Assembly: GCA_010645155.1 (NCBI GenBank)
Contig: CM021320.1
Coordinates: forward strand, 4,925,071-4,989,070
Source: Tigriopus japonicus
Lineage: Eukaryota; Arthropoda; Copepoda; Harpacticoida; Harpacticidae
Reading direction: 5' to 3'
DNA: 64,000 nt
The first letter of the stretch is position 1. Each line of letters begins with the position of its first letter. Shown here in pieces: positions 14,201-23,800 of the stretch. Below the pieces are notes generated by a model. That model saw nothing but the letters and a program-made list of their open reading frames with translations, did no database searches and had not been told where the DNA came from. Position numbers and translations under genes: made by a program.

Positions 14201-15933
14201 ATTCTAACATTCAGGACAGGTATTTTGGTCTTGTTTTTTATGACAGAAATTAATCGCTCCTCCTCACTCGACCTTTCTACCAGCCAAATTGTGCAGAACA
14301 CTCATTGTTTTGAACGAATATTGTACCAAAAGTCTCAAAATCGAAAAAAAAAATGACTGTAATCATATTTCAAAATCTTTTGTTCTTTCATAATTTCATC
14401 TGTCGTTTGGTGAAGCAGCTTCTCTTCGGCTCTAATTATCACAAAGCTGACACGTAGCACTAATATATCCACTGTACAAACTATGTTTTTGCGATAAGAG
14501 TGACAATAAAAAAGTGACGAGCATTTCAGTTTTCTGTGTGCGGGAAATGGCCACGAGAAGCCCGTAGACAGACAACGTCAGTGAGAAAATGGCCTCCCTT
14601 CTACGCCAAGAAGGTCATTCAGAACTCAAGCTTACACTAGATGCCGTAGTACCCGGAAGTGCGGCCAGTTCGGACAAAATAACTAATCCGACTTCTGTTC
14701 ACGACTTTAAACTCGCGCGATATCATGCAATCAAACGTTTTGAAAAAGTCCTGAAAGAAATCTGTTTATAAACTCTATTCGGCGGTCTTGGACTAGATAT
14801 CCAGTGCAATTCCGCCCCAAATACAGACCACTTCATGTCCAATCTATTTGTTAAAAAACAGGATGTAAAATCAAACATTAAGTTTGAGGAAAATTCATCC
14901 AATAAAATCTGATCTACCATTGCTTATAATGGTCCGTGGCCAAAATTTCAAGCTTTTTAGCTAATGCATGAATGCCCGAAATGTATAATTAAATCTCTTC
15001 TTCCTTTTGTGAGCAGTATTTCCGATACCCGTCAATAATATCGCTGTTTATATAGTTAGTTTAGGATGATCCTAAAGCTAAGATAGTACAGTCAACTTCG
15101 GATGTAAGGGACCCGGCGGGACCACCGAAATTCGTCCCTTATATCCGACTGTCCCTTATATCCGACCGAAATTGCATGGAAATCGATCAGCCGGACCTTC
15201 CAAAACAGTCCCTTATGTATAAGCGAAAATCCTTTATATCCGGGTCCCTTATATCCGAAGTTGACTGTAGAAGCAAATGATAAGCTCATGGCGTTACAAC
15301 ATTTAAATTATTAATTACCTATTGCATTTTTTCTTGTAAACATTTTTTGGCACGTACTTTCGGTTTCGGTTAAGAGCACTTTTGGTCCATCGCAAATTTT
15401 AAGTGATGTCCACTCAAGCTTATCATTAACCAATTTGGAATCGTCAAAGGGTCATGTTAACTTACTTTCTCAGCTTTTGAGAACTCATAAACCCTCTAAG
15501 ACCCGGTGTGACAAAAGTGTAAAATTGATTTTCTGCCAAGTACGGGTGGAAAAGAAACCCAAATTTTCCAATATTGACTCGTTCTGCACACATGCCATTT
15601 ACTTAAAGTCTTATGAACAATCGGGAAAGGATTATTTCATCTTATAAATGTAAAAAAGGTGATACAAAATGTACACGTCTCCTAAACTCAGCCTGTCGCT
15701 TGGATCCAAGAGGATAAATAAAAGCCTACATATCAGTCATGTATTCTACCTTGATAGGCCACATAAGCAATCCCACTCATAAGTATTAGTCCAGACACAA
15801 TGTATAAAGTACTGGAACTGCATAACCCGGAATTCCCTCGGGATCCAGACCGCCCTCCTGATCCCACTCGTCCTGGGGGACGATCCTTGGACGTGGGGGC
15901 GTTACGCCCACCGGGCACTCGTTGGCGGGCCAT
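2246..15933 (-). CDS. MOGS: Mannosyl-oligosaccharide glucosidase (ER glucosidase I, GH63), 5' nine exons; 3' end outside window
   Basis: This type II ER membrane enzyme removes the outermost alpha-1,2-glucose from the Glc3Man9GlcNAc2 glycan just after its transfer to nascent proteins. Exons on the minus strand: 15933-15750, 12694-12519, 12455-12244, 11476-11276, 10642-10446, 8545-8450, 6551-6461, 5449-5215 and 2448-2246. All joins are GT-AG and keep phase, giving 531 codons plus two bases. The start ATG at 15933 opens a basic cytosolic tail followed by one membrane segment (about residues 42-60). Family blocks seen are [19 protein letters not shown] (exon 2), the CEQGD and [13 protein letters not shown] block (exon 3), VVFESG (exon 5), GGIGYFYG (exon 7), [13 protein letters not shown] (about 410-422) and [10 protein letters not shown] (exon 8), and ANPPTLLL (exon 9). 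The C-terminal third of the catalytic (alpha/alpha)6 domain must lie beyond base 1. Introns range from 63 bp to over 3 kb and carry several transposon relics. Confidence 0.93.
2884..3481. mobile_element. Tc1/mariner-type MITE, about 598 bp, TA duplication
   Basis: The ends begin CAGGGTGTCCAGGAATTGAT on the left and, reading inward on the other strand, CAGGGTGTCCAAGAAATGAT on the right, continuing as similar sequence to GTGCATCG. Both ends are flanked by TA (2882-2883 and 3482-3483), the hallmark duplication of Tc1/mariner. The ORFs inside are short and show no transposase signature, so it is non-autonomous. It sits in MOGS intron 8. Confidence 0.8.
3862..4190. repeat. Dispersed repeat, copy 1 (second copy at 10948-11218)
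   Basis: Direct, diverged similarity links this stretch to 10948-11218. Shared words include AGTTATGCT, GAGCTCATTCATT-like sequence, GAGAAGGCATAACTTTTCAC and GATTGAGCT. Within each copy AAAGTTATGC near the left end pairs with GCATAACTTT in the middle, so the unit can fold back. It lies in MOGS intron 8. Confidence 0.6.
7451..7530 (+). repeat. tRNA-like sequence, possibly a tRNA-derived SINE head
   Basis: A-box-like GTGGTGTTCCGGTTAGAAC and B-box-like GGTTTGATTCTCC are spaced as in a tRNA gene, and GGGAGGA (7451-7457) can pair with TCCTCCC (7516-7522). A TTTT run follows at 7527-7530. When the T arm is placed at its usual position it overlaps the acceptor strand and has mismatches, so this is not a sound tRNA gene. 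It lies in MOGS intron 6. Confidence 0.3.
9112..9788. repeat. Long-TIR element, family A copy 1 (related copy at 16849-17506)
   Basis: The arms (about 9134-9250 and 9655-9768) are inverted copies sharing GGTTGCTCAAGTGA, then GGCCGTTGGCTGTGCT, then AGCCCATTTTGGCAAAT. The interior also resembles that of the copy at 16849 (for example TTGAATAAAAAGCAATTAAG against TTGAATTAAAAGCGATTAAG). The outer ends are more decayed than in copy 2 and no clean duplication was seen. It lies in MOGS intron 5. Confidence 0.8.
10371..10384. repeat. (TC)n microsatellite
   Basis: Seven TC units in a row, close to the 3' end of MOGS exon 5. Confidence 0.9.
10948..11218. repeat. Dispersed repeat, copy 2 (first copy at 3862-4190)
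   Basis: Same orientation as the copy at 3862-4190, with the same internal fold-back pair AAAGTTATGC / GCATAACTTT. It lies in MOGS intron 4. Ends and duplication are not defined. Confidence 0.6.
12738..13124. mobile_element. Tc1/mariner-type MITE, 387 bp, TA duplication
   Basis: The left end CAGGGTTGTTTTTAATTAGA and the right end read inward, CAGGGTTGTCACGAATTAGA, match after a short mismatched stretch and continue GAGCCCC / GAGTCCC. TA lies on both sides (12736-12737 and 13125-13126). A 10-bp hairpin pair TGTCACGAAT / ATTCGTGACA is near the right end. There is no ORF. It lies in MOGS intron 1. Confidence 0.7.
14589..14771 (+). CDS. Possible small ORF (60 aa) inside MOGS intron 1, opposite strand
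   Basis: An ATG in good context (AAAATGG) opens 60 codons starting [17 protein letters not shown]. The stretch is less AT-biased than its surroundings and has a balanced residue composition. It lies on the plus strand within the 3-kb first intron of MOGS. No domain, signal peptide or homologue is recognised. It could be a first exon, a gene relic or chance. Confidence 0.2.
   Translation: MASLLRQEGHSELKLTLDAVVPGSAASSDKITNPTSVHDFKLARYHAIKRFEKVLKEICL
15089..15267. mobile_element. Pogo/Tc1-mariner-type MITE, 179 bp, TA duplication
   Basis: Near-perfect 28-bp terminal inverted repeats start CAGTCAACTTCGGATRTAAG and are flanked by TA (15087-15088 and 15268-15269). The inside is built of further copies of the terminal word CCCTTATATCCG. 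The CAGT start and length suggest a pogo/Tigger-like non-autonomous element. It lies in MOGS intron 1. Confidence 0.85.
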
Positions 15934-16848
15934 TCAAATGAGTTCAGGCATTGGCCAGACCCTTGGAATGTAAAGAATTTAACCGCAAATATGACACGAA
16001 TCAAGTGTATTATTGTGACACTACCACAATAAACAGGGACATCGTGGGTATTTTAAAGAAAACGTATCACTTTTCTCACTTGTACGAAACGTAAAAATTG
16101 AGAGCATATGGTTGGACATTTGTTATTTAAGATAATTTTGGGTACTAAAAAGGCTAGAAATTTTATGTGAGCTTTGATAATTTGTTAAACTTTGACAACA
16201 GTTTGGAAATTTGGTGACCCTGAAATCAGCTGATTCTCTTTTAAGTTCCACATCAATATTTTGCCGGGGGAAAAGTGGAAAAGGGGGAGGGGAAATAGCG
16301 AAATATGGATATTCGATGTTGTCCTGTTAGAGTAAATTAAAAACTTCATTCTTACAATGTAAATTAACCTAACAGGTGGGACCAACGAATGTTTGCGGAA
16401 ATTTGAAGCCAACAACTTTGTAAGCCTTTGTAAACTTTGTGAAGTTTTTTTTCAGTGCCGATGCAACCTCATCAAAGACCTGAGATACGAGGACATTATG
16501 GATTTGGTCTTATATTGACGAATAGCAATATTTGAACTTCAAGTGGTATAGGGACTCGTTCAATATGAGGTTTTCACGAAGCGTTAAAGCTGCTTAAGAT
16601 CCAAAACTATGAAATTGTCGAGGTTTGGGGGCTAGGATTGCCCATAATATGCAGGGTCGGCGGCCCAAGTGTATAAACCATAACCATCATAAGCCTTCAA
16701 GTTTCTGATTTATATATTGACGGTTGGAACAATGCCTTGCAATAGTCCTTCAAAAGGTGGGGGCTGAATTTTGGACTGAGTAGTGTGTTTGGTATCCCAA
16801 CATGTCGCACTTTTACAGATAGGTCAAGAAAATAAGTCTAAGAGTCTC

Positions 16849-17506
16849 AATGGGGAATACTTAAGGTTGCTTCAAGTGAGCGTTTTAAATCTTACCGCTA
16901 GCGGTAAAACAGGGCCGTTGGCTGTGCTGAGTTGGCCAGCCCATTTTGGCGAATCCAAGTTTTTCGCATTTAAGCGTCCATTTGATGATTCTAGGTCCCT
17001 GGAGACGATTGATACTTCACATAAAGATGCCCAGGCAGGATTTGGGTCAATAATACGCAAAATTTATTTTTAGGGTAATTGAATTAAAAGCGATTAAGCA
17101 AGCCTAGCGTTGTTGCAAAAAGTGGACTTGACATTGATCCAGATAAAAATTCAAAGATGCTAAATTGTTCAGTGGATTCCAAAGGATAAAATTTATTTCT
17201 TTGATATGTTGCCCATACAAAGAAATGAAATAGTTTTTTATGTTTCTTTTTGGTAATTATGATTTTTTATATTTCATTTTCTAGCAAATAATTTTTGCGT
17301 ATTGTTGACCCAAATCCAGCCTAGGCATCTTCACGTGAAATATCCATCGTCTCCAGAGACCTAGAATCATCAAATGGACGCTTGAATGCGAAAAACTTGG
17401 ATTCGCCAAAATGGGCTGGCCAACTCAGCACAGCCAACGGCCCTGTTTTACCGCTAGCGGTAAGATTTAAAACGCTCACTTGAAGCAACCTTAAGTATTC
17501 CCCATT
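16849..17506. repeat. Long-TIR element, family A copy 2, 658 bp
   Basis: The element begins AATGGGGAATACTTAAGG and ends with its exact complement. Inverted arms of about 210 bp (16849-17062 and 17296-17506) are nearly identical, so this copy is younger than the one at 9112. There is no transposase ORF. The two open frames of about 90 codons here are the same arm read in both directions, not genes. The flanks show only an imperfect possible duplication (AGTCTCA / AGACCTCA). Confidence 0.85.
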
Positions 17507-18203
17507 AGACCTCAAACGGACACTGATTATGTACCAAAAACGCCAACCAACTTGGACCACCGACCCTGAACATATGTTTGCCATCAAAGTTGTCATTTTT
17601 ATTATAATGCTAAAAACTAAAAATGTGTCGAGTATTATGTTACCCTTTGTTTGATTAGAACAGGCCCTTTTTGCGACAAGGTCTCCCTGTGAGCCCTGAG
17701 AGATGCTTTGAAGAATTGAAGTTAAGGCAAAAAAAAATGTGAGATGTTATGAGTAAATGGCTGGAATCACTAGTGATGTCATGAATTTTGGCGGGAAAAA
17801 AAGTTCGGAAGACATGTGTGTCTGATGAGCGTGCAAGGTAGCTAAAACGAAGATTCAGGCCTAGTAATTGCAACAATTCCTTTTTTATCTGCGCCACTTG
17901 AAGTTGGCATAAATTTTTTTGACATTTTTCGTAAAATATATGTTTTGTTGCTTTTATCTAAAATTTCGTTACACAAATCAAAAGGGTTCTTCTGAACTTT
18001 TGAATCACAAATGCCCGATGGCCAGAGGAGATTTGTTCCTGGGGAACTAAACGTAAAAACAAATGATTTGTTTAATTGAAGGCTTCCAATTTCTCCTTTT
18101 GTTTTTAAATTACTTTGCAATACTCCTCAGCATACATTAACCATGCCATTGCTCTTAAACGCTCTATTTTTCAAAAATCTGACAATTGAAAACTGAGACA
18201 TTT

Positions 18204-18227
18204 TGATGATGATGACGATGATGATGT
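18204..18227. repeat. (GAT)n microsatellite
   Basis: About eight GAT units with one change to GAC, in the MOGS-Dorsal intergenic space. Confidence 0.85.
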
Positions 18228-18897
18228 ATTTCAGGTACTCGAGAAATTGGTTACATTCTTTGTCATTGGTTAATATATAAGAAAAAAACGGTGAGATCCC
18301 TAGGATTCTGGCAAGGATTTTGGCAAGCCTAGCCTGCTAACGGCAGCTGGTCTGTAATATGATACGGTAATCATTCCCATTTCAAGATACCTTTGTTTAG
18401 AGTTTTGATACCAAAAGGTCTCAAAATATCCATTGTGGGAACATCAACTTTTTTTTTTTTGACCCAAAAATGTAATTGATTTCAAATGTAGTTGCAATTA
18501 CAATTGCTCCCAACACAACTCTGTGGCTTCCAATCCCTGGCTGATGCACCTGGTGATTCATAAGAAACGGAACAGGAAACCATGTTCGTAACTAATTGAT
18601 CGAAGTGGTTGATCTCAGAAAAAATGTATGTAGCTCAAAAAAATGCGGCACACAACAATTCTTTAGAAAATACACCTGGTTTTGTTCCCTATCTGTCGCC
18701 TTATTTTCGATTTTAGACAAATTTCGGAAAGGAGAAAAAAGTCGGAATCACGAACGTTCTTTCAGAGCGTTCAGACATGAGCCTTCACGGGATAAATTGT
18801 CATTGCTTAAATATTAAAATTGCTTTTCGACTCTTCAAGCCCATTGTTTGACCCATCATATCCAAAGAAAGTGAGATGCATTTCAACAATATAATTA

Positions 18898-18922
18898 GGT
18901 GTTTCATTTCTTTTGAAACACC
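18898..18922. repeat. Short perfect hairpin GGTGTTTCA...TGAAACACC
   Basis: Nine-base arms with a seven-base loop. The word resembles the GGGTGTTTC-type ends of Tc1/mariner elements, so it may be a relic of one. No larger element could be traced. Confidence 0.4.
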
Positions 18923-20885
18923 CGGTACACATGCAATTTTGCTGTCAACTACTTTCGGTTTCAGTTTCGGTTAAGAGCCCTTTCGGTCAATGACTACTTA
19001 AGGCCTAACCAGTATACTTGTTCACACTTTACGAAACAAAAACGCAAAAAATTGAAACTTAGATTGCCTGACTTAACATTCATTTATTTTTTCAGATGAG
19101 CTAAGGTGCCCATTTGGATACTCAGAAAAGCTTGAATCTGAAATTGAATGCATAAACTAGTATTGGTTTGTTGCTAAAAATGCATTGCCATTCCATGAAC
19201 TTAAGAAACTAAAGGGTTAAGTAAGCGAAAAGGAATTAAAAGTTATAGGCTTATTTTTTGCTCAAACGGTTTTTTTCGTTAAAACGCTTAGAGATTAGTT
19301 TTAACTCAAGAGCAAATTTGATTTTTGATGGCGGATTGCAAAATCAAATTATTGCTCCATTTGGGCATTGCAAAAGATCCTCTCAAACATATTACTTGAG
19401 ATGGGGGAGTTGAAATGGATTAAAACTAAAATGTAACGGGAGACAAAAATAACAACATAAAATGAGTTTAAGGCTCCCACAATCAGAACTCAGGCGTTTT
19501 TTTTTCTTCGTTTGTATGTTCCTATTTGAAGAACAAAATGGTGTTTGATATTTGGTTGTTTCGGGCAAGTTTCACATTTACTAAAATTTCGAAAGTCAAC
19601 AAATCGTTTGAAAGCCATTTCAATTGAAAGCATTGGCTACCGACTAATTCTGAGCAGTCAAAGTTCGAGTAGTACATTTTCAAAGCGGGATGCTTATTCG
19701 CACTAAAAGCATTCAAGACATCTCTGCTTTGAGGTGATGATCCATTTTCTAGTGGGGGGGTTGAGCCAGGCTTTTTATTTAGTCATGCAGTTATTTCCAT
19801 CCAAATTCGAATGAAAGTTCAACGAAGCAGTACTTGGCTTCAAAACGTGGAGATGTATCAACCTAGAAACAACATAGAAAGCCTAGAGACAGACAGAGTG
19901 GGTCGTCCATTTGCCAACAAGCCGAACCCACGCCTTTTGGAACAAGGAAGAAGCTCTGTTCCACCTGTTCCTAGCGAGCGTTCCCCTGGACAAGGCATGC
20001 CTGGATCATGAGGCCTAGATGGACAACGCACGCCCAGAGGGTGGGTCCACTGCCTTGAGGTTACATTGTTCTGGCTCAGTTGAGAACACTTATGGATCAG
20101 AGTACGGGAGTGTTCCAACCGCAACACAATACCCTCGTTTATTCCAGACCTTCTATTGAAAGGAGAGCCGGTTCAGCTTAAAATCAGGCAGGGCAGTCCA
20201 GGCCATAATAGATCGTGTTCCACACAGTACTCAATCGTCCCATGGCTACAAACAGTACATGGCCTTTGCACAGTTTCAAAGCGGACACCTCAAGAACGGA
20301 CGCTATTTCCATGTTCAGGAGTGAAAAAATAGTGTTTTGATCTTTCTTCTGATCTAAAAGTGATCTTGATTCATAGGATTGAAAGATCTGGTCCCGATTC
20401 TGAGAAGGTAAGACACAAGATTGATTTTCTGATCCCTTTTTACCCTCCTATTGACAATGAACTAACCCGTCTAATGCGCACTTTGGGTTCAAGCGGAAGG
20501 GGCAGAAAGAATGAGGAAAGCTTCCTTTACCTTGAAGTGCACTATTGATACACTCTGTATCTAATCTAGTATACCGATTTCTGTTCTTCTAGACAGCCGG
20601 TGTTCCAAGAAGCACTTTCCGCTAAGGAAAAAAAGTCGCATAAGGATATTTGCCAAAAAATCTTCCTTCTCACCCCTTCTCACTTTTCTCACGTCTCTCC
20701 CTCCTGCTTCTTCTACTAACAACATCACCAGATAACGAACACTAACCTGATTAGGGTAAAATGGACCCAGTTCTGGGTCATCTAATCCCCTGGAGTCAAA
20801 ATGGAACAATGTAAGCCTTGAATAGAAGTTCGTACAATCGATCCTTAGTTGAGATGTCCTGATCTTCAATCTTGTTTAGGCAAGC

Positions 20886-23800
20886 ATGCGGGGAGGAATC
20901 ACCACAACCACTGAGCAATACCATCCACCTCAGCAGGATCTCAACATAAATGATGTTTGTGAGTATTATTTAAAAAAGGTCTCACCAACTGCAGTTCGCA
21001 AATATTGATTGGCCAACCTTGCTTTGCTTCATTGGACCATAAAACCTTGCCACAAGCTCTTTTAAATGAGGGGACGCGGCTCTTTACAGCCTATATTTTT
21101 ACGATTGCACTTGCAAATGAGGAAAGAAAGTCTATGACAAAAACGCAATTCCTTTCCTTATTGCTTGTAGTGGAAGTGATTCGACACACTGACCCAGCTA
21201 CATTTCACGAATTTCAAAACCATTTGACCGTCATGGCATCTCAACAAAAAATTACGAACTCGGATTTGAACCGCCAAAAGAAGCAAGCTTATGTGAAGAT
21301 CTTGGAACAACCCGCTTCTAAAGGTCTTCGATTTCGCTATGAATGTGAAGGAAGATCTGCGGGAAGCATCCCTGGAGCTAATTGTACTAATGAGAAGAAA
21401 ACATTTCCCACCATTGAGGTAAGAATAACCCTAGAATGTTCGTAAAACTATTTTCATACATTGGAACCAGGTTCTTCAGTGATCCCGTCAGCTGTTGCTG
21501 AAGCTTGTTAAGGTTTCATTTCCCAGAAATGGAATCGATGAGCCCGGCCGGGAACTTGGTCCACCATGACTTTCTCTAGTAGAGGAGACTCTGTAGGTAT
21601 GGAACACTGAAGGCTGGCCAAAGGCTGAGAAGGATGGTAGTCGTGACGTCACGAATGAGTCATCTCAAAGACCTTAAAGGATTGCTCTAGGTCACTGATT
21701 TCTAAAGAATAGCTACACTCACCGTTAGTACATATATGTTCGTGAATCACTACGTTATGCACTCAAAATAAGACCCTGATGTTTTGTTTTAGAAATGCAT
21801 TGGCAGAAAGAACGAACGTGATTCATACCTCATTTGGGCAATGAGTCCATTTTCAGGGTTCCATTATTTCTGAGACTTGAAATGAAGGTTTGGGCAAGGA
21901 TATTTATTTTGTGGGTATGACCCACTTCATGCTCAAGTGTTGACCGTCTGTTGGCAAAAATGCAAGCAAGCACCTGAGCTAAACGGACTCATTCATTTGT
22001 TCAAAGCTCGGGTGAATTCGATCGCTAATTTAAGAGTGTCCCATATTACGAAGATGGACTTCACAAGTTACACTTTCCTGAAACATTCTCATGTACTCGA
22101 GTGATATATCCCTGAACACATTATCAAGATATATTTAAGGCATGAAGAAGCTAAATCAAAAGCAATTCACAGTCAGAATTCTATTTCAAACATTTCACAA
22201 GTGTAATCTTGGGCTACAACACTCTTGAAAATGTGCACATTTCATTTTAAGCGATCCATTTGGCCATTTAAAGCTACACTAACAAACTGTTTTTGAATTC
22301 GTTCAATACATTAAATATAATTCAGAACAATCTTATTCAATCTGGCTTTGTGCAACTAATTGTTAAGGAATGTTGTTTCTGCCATATCTTCAGTTATTCA
22401 TTTCTTTTGCGTTTGAAACTGATCAAGATTGTGCGGTAAACACTTCAAAATGACGTCCTGAACTTTTCGTACGCATCGATTATCAATTCATTCAAGGAGT
22501 TGCAACAAATATATATTCAAATTTCCTGTTGCATGAAGTATGGATCATTCTGAAATAATTTACTTGTATTTAAAATTTACTTTAATTATAGTTTTTAAAA
22601 GTGATAACTTACTTAAAATCATTCGTTTTCGCTAATTTTTTTAATGTTTATTCTATTCTCCCCAAGGCCTATTAATCCCTTTATTGTTTGTTTATTTGTC
22701 CAATCTTTTAAACCCTACACGTACAGTAATTGGGGCAATTCTGGGTGGAATAAACTTCCCGTGTAGAAATACTGTTACCAACGCCATTTATTTTACAAGA
22801 TATTTTGAATTAGTCTTGTTTACAAAGAAAGTTTTTAATTAACATTATCAACGTTGCAACTTTCCCTACTCTAATAGCATCTATCGAAAAAAGGCTCTTT
22901 TATAAACTAATCGCCTTAAAAAGTCAGCCTTTATGTGATGTGCTTGGTTGACAAAAAATTGTTTCAAAATTGTCGATGAATAGCCAAAGTACCTTTTCAT
23001 GCCACCTTCTGAAGTGAATTTTCTGAAGTACTGACATTTTACTTGATTTATTAAACTTATTAAAACTGGGAGCCCACGGATAGACTTAGAGTTGGAAAAA
23101 GGATTAGGATCATCCAACGGAGAGTACTCAACAGAAGTGAGCCTTTGTTAATAATTGTAAGTTCACCGAGGGCCCTTTAAAAGTCTTGTTGACAAAACTA
23201 AAGGCAAACTTAAAAATAATGAAATTAAGTGCCATTTTCGTTTTTTCACGCGGTTTTGGAAATGCTCTCACAATCCCCAATCTAAAAGCTTTATTTAAAA
23301 TTCTTTCTAGATTGTTGGCTACACTGGGCGTGCCGTCGTAGTGGTGTCTTGCGTCACTGCAGACCCCCCTTATCGACCCCACCCTCATAATTTGGTCGGT
23401 AAAGAGGGGTGCAAAAAAGGCGTTTGTACTTTGGAAATCTCTCCCGAGACCATGCAAATCTCTTTCCAAAGCTTAGGCATTCAATGCGTAAAGAAGAAAG
23501 AGATCGAGGAAGCTCTTGCTCTTCGACAACAAATCCGCGTGGATCCGTTTCAAAGTAAGTTTCTAATTAACAACATCAGGAGTAAATAAAGAACAGTAGT
23601 AATACGAATGGCCTTCGTCTTTTAGCCGGGTTCAGCCACAAGGACAATGCTCAGAGTCTGGATTTGAATTGCGTGCGACTTTGCTTCCAAGTATTCTTGG
23701 AGGGTAGCGAGAAAGGGGCTTTCACATTCGCTCTGAAACCCGTGGTTTCAGATCCCATTTTTGACAAGAGTAAGTGAAATAAATTTCTTAAGGTTCGGAA

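Larger units (their letters stand above)
15934..20885. other. Divergent intergenic region between MOGS and Dorsal
   Basis: MOGS and Dorsal are transcribed away from each other, so both promoters and untranslated leader exons should lie in these 4.9 kb. Apart from the long-TIR element (16849-17506), a GAT microsatellite and a hairpin (18898-18922), I see no gene. The open frames around 19811-20127 exist on both strands and carry no recognisable domain. Confidence 0.6.

Noticed and set aside
16783..17596. Two open frames of 96 and 91 codons with nearly the same peptide on opposite strands
   Set aside because: They are the two inverted arms of the family A element read in opposite directions, not genes.
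15356..18990. Words TTTCGGTTTCGGTTAAGAGC at 15358 and 18955
   Set aside because: Two short similar copies without defined ends; not enough to call an element.
19811..20127. Overlapping frames on both strands upstream of Dorsal
   Set aside because: Both strands are open because the stretch is GC-richer and lacks stops; no domain or splice signals support a gene.
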